Below, piece after piece: positions 27,030 to 35,573 of a DNA stretch of 64,000 nt. The notes beneath the pieces are model-generated. The model did no database searches and was not told the origin of the DNA. It saw only the letters and a program-made list of their open reading frames with translations. The DNA comes from Pontibacterium sp049603715. Lineage in GTDB: Bacteria; Pseudomonadota; Gammaproteobacteria; Pseudomonadales; Balneatricaceae. How positions within the stretch are numbered: the stretch's first letter is position 1; every line of letters begins with the position of its first letter. Location: NCBI GenBank assembly GCA_049603715.1, contig JBMYSW010000001.1:179783-243782 (forward strand), given 5' to 3'. The translations under genes were made by a program, and so were the position numbers.

Positions 27030-27913
27030 TAAAATACAAACAACCGTAAGTAAGCGCCCACAAGGTTTTCGCCAAAGAGCAGGGTAATCCAACCAGCCAC
27101 AGCTAGGTAAGGCCCAAAGGGAATAGGTTTGCTTTGGTCCTGCTTTTTAAGCACCACCAAGGTAATACCGACCACAGCGCCGACAACTGATGACAGTAAA
27201 ATAATCACCGGCAACAGGGATACGCCACACCACGCACCTAAGGCGGCGAGTAGTTTGAAGTCGCCATAACCCATGCCTTCTTTGCCTGTGAGCAGCTTAA
27301 AGCACCAATAAACAGACCATAGCGCTAAATAACCAAAGATGGCGCCATAAACGGCCTGTTCTAACGTTGCAAAGTAACCAAAGCTGTTTACGCCTAAGCC
27401 CAACCACAGCAGCGGTAGGGTGAGGTTATCGGGTAACAGTTGATGATCGTAATCGATCAACGTAAGGCAAATAAGCACCCAAGTGAATACCGCTAAAGCG
27501 AGGGTAATAAGGGTGAAGCCATAAGCGTAAGTGCAGTAGCCAATAAGTAAGCCGCTGGTGAGCTCAACAATAGGGTAACGCAACGAAATAGCTGTTTTAC
27601 AGTCGCGACACTTACCGCCCAGTGCTAAGTAGCCGAACAGCGGGACGTTATCGTACCAGCGAACTTGGGCCTTACAGCTTTTGCAGCGCGAACGGGGTTG
27701 GCTGAGGTTAAAAGGTTGCTCGCTAGGCAAGTCTTTAAAGGCGTCGGGGTCTTGGTTAATTGCATCCACTTCTGCCTTCCAGCTTAGCTTTAACATTAAT
27801 GGCAGGCGGTAGATAACCACATTTAAAAAGCTACCAATTAACAACGAGAACACAACGGCGACGGTAATGGTTAGCCACAGGTGTTGATTAATGGCGTCAA
27901 ACAACTCAAACAT
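27029..27913 (-). CDS. pilD: Type IV prepilin peptidase / N-methyltransferase PilD
   Basis: A 294-residue inner-membrane aspartic protease that cleaves prepilin leaders and methylates the new N-terminus. The cytoplasmic N-loop has the two CxxC pairs (CKSC and CRDC). The catalytic aspartates lie in LIDYDHQLLPD and GMGYGDFKLLAALGAW. Eight hydrophobic segments fit the family. The start overlaps the pilC stop by one base. Confidence 0.97.
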   Translation of the reverse strand: MFELFDAINQHLWLTITVAVVFSLLIGSFLNVVIYRLPLMLKLSWKAEVDAINQDPDAFKDLPSEQPFNLSQPRSRCKSCKAQVRWYDNVPLFGYLALGGKCRDCKTAISLRYPIVELTSGLLIGYCTYAYGFTLITLALAVFTWVLICLTLIDYDHQLLPDNLTLPLLWLGLGVNSFGYFATLEQAVYGAIFGYLALWSVYWCFKLLTGKEGMGYGDFKLLAALGAWCGVSLLPVIILLSSVVGAVVGITLVVLKKQDQSKPIPFGPYLAVAGWITLLFGENLVGAYLRLFVF

Positions 27914-29136
27914 TAAATAGCGTTCCCCAATTGGAAGATAGGCAAGTACATGGCGATCACTAGGCCGCCCACTAACACCCCAAGCACCGACATAATCATT
28001 GGCTCAATAAGGCTCGATAGGTTATCAACGGCGTTATCGACTTCGTCTTCGTAGTACTCTGCAATTTTGCTAAGCATCATATCCAGTGCGCCGGACTCTT
28101 CACCAATGGCAATCATTTGTACCGTCATGGGGGGGAAGACACCGGTCATATTGACGGCATTTTGTAATGACTGGCCTGTGGATACACCACTGCGAATTTG
28201 AAGAATGGCGTTGCGATAGACCACGTTGCCAGCTGCACCTGCCGCCGACTCTAGGGCGTTAACCAAAGGCACACCCGCTGCAAAGGTAGTAGCCAGTGTG
28301 CTGGCAAAACGGGCGATGGCAGCTTGGTGCAAAATAGGGCCAACCACAGGTAATTTGAGGATAAAGCGATCCACCGAGTCTTGAAAAGACTGTGAGGTTT
28401 TTCGGGCTTTGTTAAAGGCTAATATCGCGCCCAGTGACGCGAATAACGCAACCCACCACCAAGCTTGGGCAAACTCAGATAAGCCCACCACCATTTTTGT
28501 AAAAGCCGGTAAGTCGGCACCAAAGTCTTTAAATACCGCCTCGAATTGCGGTACGACTTTTACCAACAAAATAGCGGTAACAATCACACCCACCACCACA
28601 ACGGCCGCTGGGTAAGTAAGGGCTTTTTTGATTTTGGCTTTAAGCTTTTCGATTTTTTCTTTGTAGGTGGCCAGTCGATCCAACATGGCCTCAAGGGCGC
28701 CGGAGCGCTCGCCAGCGGCGACCAAGTTACAGTAGAGGTCGTCAAACTGGTCCGGAAAGGCCGACAAAGCTTTTGAAAAGTCGGTACCCGCGTTTACTTC
28801 GCCTTTTATTTTGTTGAGCATGTCGCGCATTTTGTTTTTTTCGGCACCCGTGGCAACAATCTCTACTGATTGCATTAGCGGTACACCTGCACGCATCATG
28901 GTGGCCATTTGGCGGGTAAAAAAGGCGATATCTAAAGGCTCAATTTTCTTGTCGGCCTTAGAGAAGAGCGAAAAGCTGGTGACCTTTTTGACTTTTTTAG
29001 GGTTAATGCCCTGACGGCGTAAGGCAGATTTGGCGGCACTGATACTTACAGCGTCGATTTTACCCTCGTTCAGGTTGCCGTTTTTATCTTTGCCTTCCCA
29101 GGCAAACTGAAAGGTCTTTTTCTCTTTTGCTGCCAT
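27913..29136 (-). CDS. pilC: Type IV pilus inner-membrane platform protein PilC
   Basis: A 407-residue GspF-family protein with two homologous cytoplasmic helical domains and three membrane helices. Typical segments are FTRQMATMMRAGVPLMQSVE in the first half, FASTLATTFAAGVPLVNALE in the second half, and EEVDNAVDNLSSLIEP-like EDEVDNAVDNLSSLIEPMIM near the end. It couples PilB to pilin assembly. It lies 44 bases after pilB. Confidence 0.97.
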   Translation of the reverse strand: MAAKEKKTFQFAWEGKDKNGNLNEGKIDAVSISAAKSALRRQGINPKKVKKVTSFSLFSKADKKIEPLDIAFFTRQMATMMRAGVPLMQSVEIVATGAEKNKMRDMLNKIKGEVNAGTDFSKALSAFPDQFDDLYCNLVAAGERSGALEAMLDRLATYKEKIEKLKAKIKKALTYPAAVVVVGVIVTAILLVKVVPQFEAVFKDFGADLPAFTKMVVGLSEFAQAWWWVALFASLGAILAFNKARKTSQSFQDSVDRFILKLPVVGPILHQAAIARFASTLATTFAAGVPLVNALESAAGAAGNVVYRNAILQIRSGVSTGQSLQNAVNMTGVFPPMTVQMIAIGEESGALDMMLSKIAEYYEDEVDNAVDNLSSLIEPMIMSVLGVLVGGLVIAMYLPIFQLGNAI

Positions 29137-29180
29137 GCTTCAGGTTCTCTTGGCTTGGTCTCAACGACTAACCTCAAGGG

Positions 29181-30890
29181 TTAGGTCTTAATGACTCGGT
29201 TAACTTCTTCGAGGCTGGTAATGCCTTGGGCCACTTTACTTAAACCTGCGTCGCGTAAGGTCTGAAAACCTTGCCCTTTTGCCACTTTTAAAATATCTAA
29301 CGAGCTGCCATTGGTCATAATCACCTCGGCAATGTCATCGTTCATTTTAAGCATTTCATAAATACCCGTTCGCCCTTTATAGCCCTTATTACATTTGGCG
29401 CAACCTTTGGGGTTAGCCTCAAAGAGGTGTAAGTCGGCAGCCTGCTCTTTGGTAAAGCCCTCTTCTAACATGGCCTCTTCGGGTAGGTTGTGGGGCTTTT
29501 TACAGGTTTCGCATAAGCGGCGCGCCAAGCGCTGGGCAATAATCAAACTGACCGAGGTGGCAATGTTAAAGGCGGGCACGCCCATATTGCGAAGTCGAGT
29601 CAAAGTTTCTACGGCACTGTTGGTGTGCAGGGTCGAAAACACCATGTGACCGGTTTGCGCCGCTTTAATGGATATTTCGGCGGTTTCGAGGTCTCGAATC
29701 TCACCCACCATGACAATATCAGGGTCTTGACGCAAAAATGAACGCAGCGCTTCGGCAAAGGTGAGGCCCACTTTTGTGTTTACGTGAACTTGGTTAATAC
29801 CTTCTAGGTTAATCTCCACAGGGTCTTCGGCGGTGGAGATATTGCGCTCAGCGGTATTTAAAATATTCAGGCCAGTATACAAAGACACGGTTTTACCGCT
29901 ACCTGTTGGTCCTGTTACCAAAATCATACCCTGCGGTTTGTGCATGGCATTGTAATACGTATCGTGTTGCTCTTGGGTAAAGCCCAAAGCCTCCATGCCC
30001 ATTTTGGCACTGGAGGGGTCGAGGATACGTAGTACGATTTTTTCGCCAAACAAGGTAGGAAGGGTGTTTACACGAAAGTCGATAGTGCGTGTTTTGGAAA
30101 TGCGCATTTTGATGCGGCCGTCTTGTGGCATGCGTCTTTCCGAAATGTCCATTTGCGACATCACTTTAATTCGCGCCGATAACCGAGATGAGAGGTTAAC
30201 CGGTGGTTTAGCTACCTCTTGTAAAATACCGTCGATCCGCGCCCGGATGCGGTAGGTTTTTTCGTAAGGCTCAAAGTGAATATCAGAGGCACCGTTTTTA
30301 ATGGCGTCTAACAAAATTTTATTCACAAAACGAACAATCGGCGCTTCGCTCTCCGCATCGTCGTCAAAGTCGTCCGCTTGCTCTGGTGTGGTGTCATCAA
30401 TTTCTAGGCGGTCGAGGTCGGCATCATCTAGGTCGCCTAGGGTACTGTCTTGCTTGTCTAAAAAGGCTTCTATGGCTTGTTGTAGCTTGTCTTCTTCTAC
30501 AATCACTGCCTCAGTGGGGATGCCCGCTTGAAACTTAAAGACATCTAAGGCTTGAATATTGGTAGGGTCCGAAATGGCTACATACAGTCGGCCTTCTCGC
30601 TTGTGTAGCGGCAGTGCTTTGTGTTTAGCAATCAGGGCATCCTCTACCACACCTTGGGGCAAACTATCGGTCTCTAGCGCGGATAAGTCGAGCAGAGGCA
30701 TACCAAACTCATCTGAGGCAGCGGTAGCGGCGCGATGGGCAGTCACCAGCTGTTGCTGAATGATATAAGCGATAAAGGTGGTGTTGGCTAAACGGGCATT
30801 TTCGGTTGCGTCCAATGCAACTTGCTCTGAAAAAATACCTTCGCTAACGAGGCGTTTTGCTAAGCCACTGAGAGGCTGTGAATGGGCCAA
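29181..30890 (-). CDS. pilB: Type IV pilus extension ATPase PilB
   Basis: A 569-residue GspE-family ATPase. The N-terminal MshEN domain (about 1-150) is the type that can bind c-di-GMP in homologues. The motor domain has Walker A LVTGPTGSGKTVSLY, the Asp box EDPVEINLEGI, Walker B PDIVMVGEIRDLETAE and a His box. A four-cysteine zinc motif is present (CETC and CAKCNKG). The start is TTG at 30890, seven bases after AAGGA; no ATG gives a better N-terminus. Confidence 0.96.
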   Translation of the reverse strand: MAHSQPLSGLAKRLVSEGIFSEQVALDATENARLANTTFIAYIIQQQLVTAHRAATAASDEFGMPLLDLSALETDSLPQGVVEDALIAKHKALPLHKREGRLYVAISDPTNIQALDVFKFQAGIPTEAVIVEEDKLQQAIEAFLDKQDSTLGDLDDADLDRLEIDDTTPEQADDFDDDAESEAPIVRFVNKILLDAIKNGASDIHFEPYEKTYRIRARIDGILQEVAKPPVNLSSRLSARIKVMSQMDISERRMPQDGRIKMRISKTRTIDFRVNTLPTLFGEKIVLRILDPSSAKMGMEALGFTQEQHDTYYNAMHKPQGMILVTGPTGSGKTVSLYTGLNILNTAERNISTAEDPVEINLEGINQVHVNTKVGLTFAEALRSFLRQDPDIVMVGEIRDLETAEISIKAAQTGHMVFSTLHTNSAVETLTRLRNMGVPAFNIATSVSLIIAQRLARRLCETCKKPHNLPEEAMLEEGFTKEQAADLHLFEANPKGCAKCNKGYKGRTGIYEMLKMNDDIAEVIMTNGSSLDILKVAKGQGFQTLRDAGLSKVAQGITSLEEVNRVIKT

Positions 30891-31228
30891 AATAGATTCC
30901 TTGCAACTCCAAAGTAATAGACTGAGTCTACCAGTGGCTGTGGAACAAATGAATACGGTGTGCGAAACGGATTGGGCTTAACGTCAGCTATTTGGATCAC
31001 AACTGTCTTGACGATTGGCTAGATTTTTTTGTGCTAGCTGTAACTACTAAAAAGTATAAAAATTTAGTGGAAATTACGGCTTAGTAAACTACCCCTCAGT
31101 GACTCGTATTAGGCCCACTAAAAAGCATAGATTCTTTAGCCTAAGTTAAGGTTTTGTAATTGCTCAAAATAATAAGTGTGGTAAGGTGAATAACAAGCTT
31201 ATGACTCCTCCTTTGGTGGGGCAGTACA
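30891..31228. promoter_or_regulatory. Intergenic DNA between divergent pilB and pilA
   Basis: This stretch must hold the promoter of the pilB operon and probably that of pilA. It is A/T-rich around 31010-31090. I found no convincing sigma-54 element (GG-N10-GC with flanking consensus) and no strong sigma-70 pair. Confidence 0.4.
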
Positions 31229-31401
31229 GGTTAAGCGTAAGGAAGCAATACACAGCAGTAATAAACCCGTTCTTTTGGGTTGGCGGCTGAGCCAAGGCAA
31301 AAACCAGTGATCTTCGTATTGTCATTTTTCTGCAGTGGCGTAATGATGTAATTGGTTTTAACAAAAACCTTGGGTAGCGGCCTACCTGAAATCTTTAACA
31401 C
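31229..31401 (+). promoter_or_regulatory. Structured putative leader RNA of pilA
   Basis: Complementary segments: AACCC 31264-31268 with GGGTT 31277-31281; TTGGC 31280-31284 with GCCAA 31291-31295; CCAAGG 31292-31297 with CCTTGG 31368-31373; AAAACCA 31300-31306 with TGGTTTT 31353-31359; GGTAG 31373-31377 with CTACC 31382-31386. Several exclude each other, so the leader could switch between folds. The order of motifs loosely recalls a c-di-GMP-I (GEMM) riboswitch, but its invariant core is not intact, so I do not assign a class. The true transcription start is unknown. Confidence 0.35.
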
Positions 31402-31416
31402 ATGGAGACACCCCTG

Positions 31417-31854
31417 ATGAACACCAACAAGCAACAAGGCTTTACTCTAATTGAATTGATGATCGTTGTGGCGATTATCGGTATTTTGGCGGCAATTGCA
31501 TTGCCTCAGTATCAACAGTACACGCAGAAGGCTAAATTCAGTGAAATTGTGAATCAGGCGGCTGGTATCAAGACAACAGTAGAGTTGTGCTATCAAACTA
31601 CAGGCGACCTAACTGCATGTGACAGTGGATCTAATGGTATCGTGGCAATTACGACGACAACTAATACCGGTTTCGATTACCTAAACACGATCGCCATCGC
31701 TAACGGTATTATTACTGCTACAGCCAAAGGTACTACTGCTACCAATGTTGAAGGGTTTGCGGGTGAAACCTACATCCTTACTCCAACAGCGCAAACAAGT
31801 GGCGCAGTAACTTGGGCTGTGACAGGTACTTGCGTCGCTGCAGGCTACTGCTAA
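31417..31854 (+). CDS. pilA: Type IV major pilin PilA
   Basis: A 145-residue prepilin. The leader MNTNKQQG ends in Gly before the mature Phe, with the class III signature FTLIELMIVVAIIGILAAIA including Glu5. The globular part has two cysteine pairs (spaced 10 and 6 residues), the last at the C-terminus (CVAAGYC), making disulfide loops likely. The start is the ATG at 31417, eight bases after GGAGA at 31404-31408; an in-frame ATG at 31402 lies before that site and would lengthen the leader. It is divergent from pilBCD and has its own terminator. Confidence 0.95.
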   Translation: MNTNKQQGFTLIELMIVVAIIGILAAIALPQYQQYTQKAKFSEIVNQAAGIKTTVELCYQTTGDLTACDSGSNGIVAITTTTNTGFDYLNTIAIANGIITATAKGTTATNVEGFAGETYILTPTAQTSGAVTWAVTGTCVAAGYC

Positions 31855-31871
31855 TACTTTGATCTGATACT

Positions 31872-31906
31872 AAAACCCAGATTACCTGCGTAATCTGGGT
31901 TTTTTT
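31872..31906 (+). terminator. Rho-independent terminator after pilA
   Basis: AACCCAGATTAC and GTAATCTGGGTT form a perfect twelve-pair stem with a CTGC loop, followed by a T-run. Confidence 0.93.
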
Positions 31907-31938
31907 ACGCCTTATGTTTTTGATAGTTAAGAGATGTT

Positions 31939-32286
31939 ATGAAAAAAATAATAATAATGTTATTAATTGCCGCTTCCGTCGGCGTGACCTATTACATTAA
32001 CAGCACCACCGATACCATTGACTCGGTGGCGAAAAGTGAGATAGAACAAACCTTGTTGAGCGATCCTCGCTTTCCTGCCCGCCCTGTATGGTGGGAGGCG
32101 GATGCGGTATTGGCGGTGGGTATTGTGAAGGATGAAGCAAACTTTGAGCAACGTGCTCAAGTCGCTTGTGATTTAATTGCACCAAAACTCACCAAAGATG
32201 TGCGGGTGGAGCTATACGACGTGCTCGCCATTCAAGAAAGCAAAACATGGACACTTTTGGCAAAGCAGCTTTGTAAGCCCTTATAA
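31939..32286 (+). CDS. Small exported protein of unknown function
   Basis: A 115-residue protein I do not recognise. It begins with a lysine pair and a hydrophobic stretch (IIIMLLIAASVGVTYYI, about 4-20), a signal peptide or membrane anchor. The rest is soluble, with FPARPVWWEADAVLAVGIV and two cysteines about 35 residues apart (ACDLIAP and QLCKPL) that may form a disulfide. It is 32 bases after the pilA terminator on the same strand, so it needs its own promoter or read-through. A link to pili is only positional. Confidence 0.65.
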   Translation: MKKIIIMLLIAASVGVTYYINSTTDTIDSVAKSEIEQTLLSDPRFPARPVWWEADAVLAVGIVKDEANFEQRAQVACDLIAPKLTKDVRVELYDVLAIQESKTWTLLAKQLCKPL

Positions 32287-32301
32287 GCAAGGGCTTTTAA
32301 C

Positions 32302-32553
32302 TCAATTTGGTGAACTGGCGGGCTGAAGGTGTTGTTTTACAAACTCGGGTGCCAAGTCTGCGCCGTTGGGCCAAACCAAGGTTTCTAGCTCAGGGTCGAC
32401 AGTTACTTGCGAAAAAAAGTGCTCATTCTGCAGTGGGGTAAAGATTCGGCCTGTGAGCTTGTTTTTGAGGTCAACAGCCCCCTCAGTACCATCATCAAAG
32501 GTAACCCATAGAGTAAAGTCGGAGAGGTAGGTTGCGGCTTTAATATGAAGCAT
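32302..32553 (-). CDS. DUF2442 domain protein
   Basis: An 83-residue protein with the DUF2442 pattern: LWVTFDDGTEGAVDLKNKL, FFSQVTVDPELETLVWPNG and ADLAPEFV. Such small proteins often accompany other genes without a known biochemical role. The ATG at 32553 is eight bases after GGAG; an in-frame GTG three codons earlier overlaps that site. It converges on the small exported protein and lies just after nadC on the same strand. Confidence 0.85.
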   Translation of the reverse strand: MLHIKAATYLSDFTLWVTFDDGTEGAVDLKNKLTGRIFTPLQNEHFFSQVTVDPELETLVWPNGADLAPEFVKQHLQPASSPN

Positions 32554-32612
32554 ATCAATCACTCCAGTGGTTCGACGCTATTCACGCGTCGAGCCATCTA
32601 TGAGTTATTTTC

Positions 32613-33461
32613 CTACTGAGCAAAACTAAACCGCATCGATAAATCTACCGCGCGGCAATGCTTGGTTAGCGCACCAATAGAGATATAGTCAACGCCGGTT
32701 TCTGCGATAGGTAACAGCGTTGCGTCCGTCACGTTTCCAGAGGCTTCGAGTTTCACCTGGCCTTTATACTGCTCCACCGCTGCACGCAGCATGGTTAGGT
32801 CAAAGTTATCTAGCATCACGATATCAGCGCCAGCGGTGACGGCGCGGGCTAACTCTTCGTGGCTTTCTACTTCAATTTCGACTGGTTTGCCGGGCGCTTG
32901 CTGTTTCGCTTGAGTAACGGCGGCTTCGATTCCACCACAGGCCATAATATGGTTTTCTTTAATGAGGTAGGCATCGTACAAACCAATACGGTGGTTGTAG
33001 CACCCACCACAGCTAACGGCGTATTTTTGTGCGTTACGCAGGCCCGGTAGGGTTTTACGGGTATCCAGCAATTTAACTTGCGTGTTGGCAACCTTTTGAG
33101 CGTAAAAATCACTGACGGTTGCAGTGCCTGAAAGGGTTTGCAAAAAGTTAAGTGCCGCACGTTCGGCCGTTAAAATACCGCGGGCAGGGCCTGTGGCAAT
33201 AAACAAGGTTTGGTTTGGCTCAACCTTGTCGCCGTCGGCAACGTGCCATTCAACTTGAATCGTCGCATCAACTTGTGCAAACACCTCGTTAACCCAATCC
33301 ACACCACAAATCACCGCGGCATCACGGCTGATGACTTTGGCAATGGCTTGCTGACCTTCGGGGATAAGCGCGGCGGTAATGTCACCACTGCCAACGTCTT
33401 CGGCAAGGGCGTTGCTTACGCTTTGCGATAGGTCGTGTTTTAGGTCAATAGCCGTTGCCAT
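32613..33461 (-). CDS. nadC: Quinolinate phosphoribosyltransferase NadC
   Basis: A 282-residue enzyme converting quinolinate to nicotinate mononucleotide in NAD synthesis. Motifs include AERAALNFLQTLSGTAT, LLDTRKTLPGLRNAQKYAV, GGCYNHRIGLYDAYLIKENH, and EIEVESHEELARAV with the barrel strand DIVMLDNF. The length is typical. It is divergent from ampD, the classical nadC-ampD-pil neighbourhood. Confidence 0.97.
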   Translation of the reverse strand: MATAIDLKHDLSQSVSNALAEDVGSGDITAALIPEGQQAIAKVISRDAAVICGVDWVNEVFAQVDATIQVEWHVADGDKVEPNQTLFIATGPARGILTAERAALNFLQTLSGTATVSDFYAQKVANTQVKLLDTRKTLPGLRNAQKYAVSCGGCYNHRIGLYDAYLIKENHIMACGGIEAAVTQAKQQAPGKPVEIEVESHEELARAVTAGADIVMLDNFDLTMLRAAVEQYKGQVKLEASGNVTDATLLPIAETGVDYISIGALTKHCRAVDLSMRFSFAQ

Positions 33462-33645
33462 AGTGTGTACCTGCTAAGTTGCTACGAGTTTTAAAGGGCT
33501 AAAAGAGGCAAAGCTTTTAGCGGAGAATAAGGGCGCACATTGTAACGAAATTAAGACACAGGGGCGAAAACTTTGTTGCCTTGCTGGGGCTGGTATCTAA
33601 AGACGTTGCGGTGTCATAATTTGGCATCAACCAAAGAGTGATGTT

Positions 33646-34200
33646 ATGAAGTTTACCGTTGAAAATGGCCAAGTCATTCAGGCCCGCCAGTGCCCGTCGC
33701 CTAATTTTAACCAACGCCCACAAGAAACGCCGATATCCTTATTGGTTGTTCACAATATCAGCTTGCCACCCAATGAGTTTGGCGGTGGTTATGTGCATTC
33801 GTTTTTTCAAAACCAGTTAGACCCAAGCGCCCACCCGTATTTTGAAACCATTGCGCAGTTACAGGTGTCGGCCCACTTATTTGTTGAGCGTACCGGCGAA
33901 GTCACCCAGTTTGTAAACCTTAACGATAGAGCGTGGCACGCTGGGCGCTCGAGCTTTGAAGGCCTGCCTGAGTGTAACGATTACAGCATTGGTATCGAGC
34001 TGGAGGGCGGCGACGACATTGCCTACACCCAAGTGCAGTATCAAGTGCTGAGCGCCTTGTATGAGGCGATTGCTGCCGCTTACCCTGCGATTACTAAGCA
34101 AAGAATCACGGGCCACAGTGATATTGCTCCGGGTCGTAAAACAGACCCTGGCCCCGCTTTTGATTGGCAACACTTTTTGTCGATGTGTAAATCTTTGTAA
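33646..34200 (+). CDS. ampD: 1,6-anhydro-N-acetylmuramyl-L-alanine amidase AmpD
   Basis: A 184-residue cytoplasmic zinc amidase that recycles cell-wall muropeptides and so affects AmpC induction. Zinc ligands are visible in LLVVHNISLPP (His) and in GHSDIAPGRKTDPG (His and Asp). VSAHLFVERTGEVTQFV and AWHAGRSSFEG are typical of AmpD. No signal peptide, as expected for AmpD rather than AmiD. Confidence 0.95.
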   Translation: MKFTVENGQVIQARQCPSPNFNQRPQETPISLLVVHNISLPPNEFGGGYVHSFFQNQLDPSAHPYFETIAQLQVSAHLFVERTGEVTQFVNLNDRAWHAGRSSFEGLPECNDYSIGIELEGGDDIAYTQVQYQVLSALYEAIAAAYPAITKQRITGHSDIAPGRKTDPGPAFDWQHFLSMCKSL

Positions 34201-34239
34201 AAGTTGACCCCGATGCCAGTGCGAATTGAGAGCTCGATG

Positions 34240-34267
34240 GTAAATGGGAAACATTTTCATCTATAAT
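34240..34267 (+). promoter_or_regulatory. Promoter of fbpC with a Fur-box-like operator
   Basis: A perfect -10 TATAAT lies at 34262-34267; the -35 is weak. The 19 bases at 34240-34258 (GTAAATGGGAAACATTTTC) match the Fur consensus GATAATGATAATCATTATC at about 13 positions and contain the inverted repeat AAATG-GGAAA-CATTT. The site covers the promoter spacer, so Fur-iron would block RNA polymerase. Supported by the iron transporter function of the gene. Confidence 0.5.
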
Positions 34268-34342
34268 GCTTGGGTGACTTAAATTTAATGGCTGCGTACC
34301 CAAATGGACGGTGCATTGCGCAGCCTCATGAGGACTCAATCT

Positions 34343-35467
34343 ATGACGGCGCTTCTCTCGGTTAACAATGTGGCATGTGCCTACGGCCCAACACCTGTCG
34401 TAGCCAATGTTAGCTTTGAGGTGCAGTCGGGCGAGATTGCCTGCTTATTGGGTCCGAGTGGCTGTGGTAAAACCACGCTGCTTCGGGGTGTGGCAGGGTT
34501 TGTTCCTTTGCACGCTGGTGAAGTGATTTTGGGCGATGAGCAACTCTCGGGGGGCTCGGAGCAAACGCCACCTGAGCAGCGTCAAATGGGTATGGTTTTC
34601 CAAGACTATGCTTTGTTTCCTCACCTTACCGTTGCCGCCAATATTGCCTTTGGTTTAGCAAAGTGGCCCAAGGCTGAGCGCGAAGCCCGTGTCGACGAAA
34701 TGTTGGCGCTGGTGCGTTTGGCTGAGTTAAAAGACCGATACCCTCATGAGTTGTCGGGTGGCCAGCAGCAGCGCATTGCACTGGCACGGGCGTTAGCGCC
34801 TAAGCCCAAGCTGTTATTAATGGACGAGCCCTTTTCGAACCTAGATACCGACTTGCGCCGTCAGCTTTCTCTTGAAGTGCGTGAAATTTTAAAGAGCCAA
34901 GGTATAGCCGCCATTGTGGTAACACACGACCAACACGAGGCCTTTGTGTTGGGCGACAAGGTCGGCATTTTAGCCGAAGGCAAACTTCAACAATGGGCTG
35001 CCCCCGATGAGCTTTACCATCGCCCAGCGAATATTATGGTGGCCAACTTTGTGGGCGAGGGCAGCTTGTTAAACGCAGAGCGCGTATCAAGCGAATGCCT
35101 ACACACGGCGCTAGGTGAGGTGTGTGTAGCAGAGCCTTTGGCTGCTAACGATGACGCGGTCAGCATTTTTATTCGTCCATGTGCCATTCGACTACTCGAC
35201 GGGGATGCGGGTGAAGCAAAAGCAACGGTGCTCAGTCGTGAGTTTTTGGGTAAAGAGGTGCGCTATCGTATGCAGCTTGAGCAGGGTGTTGAGGTGGATG
35301 TAGAAAGCCAAACCCGACACAGTTTTGCGCCCGGCGATGAGGTTAACTTGATGATTCAAAGCGAGCAGGCTTTGGTGTTTGCCGGCAGTGACGCCACAAG
35401 CCCTTTGGTTTGCCGAGGCATTAAGGCCACTGAACCGAGTGTGCTGCTTGAAATGCAAAGTGCTTAG
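34343..35467 (+). CDS. fbpC: Ferric iron ABC transporter ATP-binding protein FbpC
   Basis: A 374-residue ABC ATPase. Walker A is LLGPSGCGKTTLLRG, the signature is LSGGQQQRIALARALA, and Walker B is LLLMDEPFSNLD. The C-terminal third holds a TOBE-type regulatory domain (IFIRPCAIRLLDG). It powers import through the FbpB permease. The start is the ATG at 34343, eight bases after GAGGA; a longer frame from 34304 bypasses this site. The gene faces fbpB across a shared terminator instead of lying in one operon with fbpA and fbpB. Confidence 0.88.
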   Translation: MTALLSVNNVACAYGPTPVVANVSFEVQSGEIACLLGPSGCGKTTLLRGVAGFVPLHAGEVILGDEQLSGGSEQTPPEQRQMGMVFQDYALFPHLTVAANIAFGLAKWPKAEREARVDEMLALVRLAELKDRYPHELSGGQQQRIALARALAPKPKLLLMDEPFSNLDTDLRRQLSLEVREILKSQGIAAIVVTHDQHEAFVLGDKVGILAEGKLQQWAAPDELYHRPANIMVANFVGEGSLLNAERVSSECLHTALGEVCVAEPLAANDDAVSIFIRPCAIRLLDGDAGEAKATVLSREFLGKEVRYRMQLEQGVEVDVESQTRHSFAPGDEVNLMIQSEQALVFAGSDATSPLVCRGIKATEPSVLLEMQSA

Positions 35468-35538
35468 TGCCTAATTCGGCTGCTTATAATCCGGTCGTTC
35501 AACAGCCCCAATAGAAAGAAAAGCAAATTAAAGCAAGC

Positions 35539-35573
35539 AAAAAGCAGAGCCTTACGGGGTCTCTGCTTTTTTT
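35539..35573. terminator. Bidirectional terminator shared by fbpC and fbpB
   Basis: GCAGAG and CTCTGC flanked by A-run and T-run on opposite sides. The hairpin includes the last codons and stop of fbpB, so the reverse-strand gene ends inside its own terminator. Confidence 0.8.

Noticed and set aside
31000..31400. Sigma-54 promoter for pilA, as in Pseudomonas
   Set aside because: Pairs of GG and GC with ten-base spacing exist (for example near 31183 and 31285) but the flanking consensus TGGCAC and TTGC is missing, so I do not call one.
31229..31401. A definite c-di-GMP-I riboswitch
   Set aside because: Only a loose resemblance; the GAAA tetraloop and the invariant GACGCAAAGCC block are not present. 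Kept only as a structured leader.
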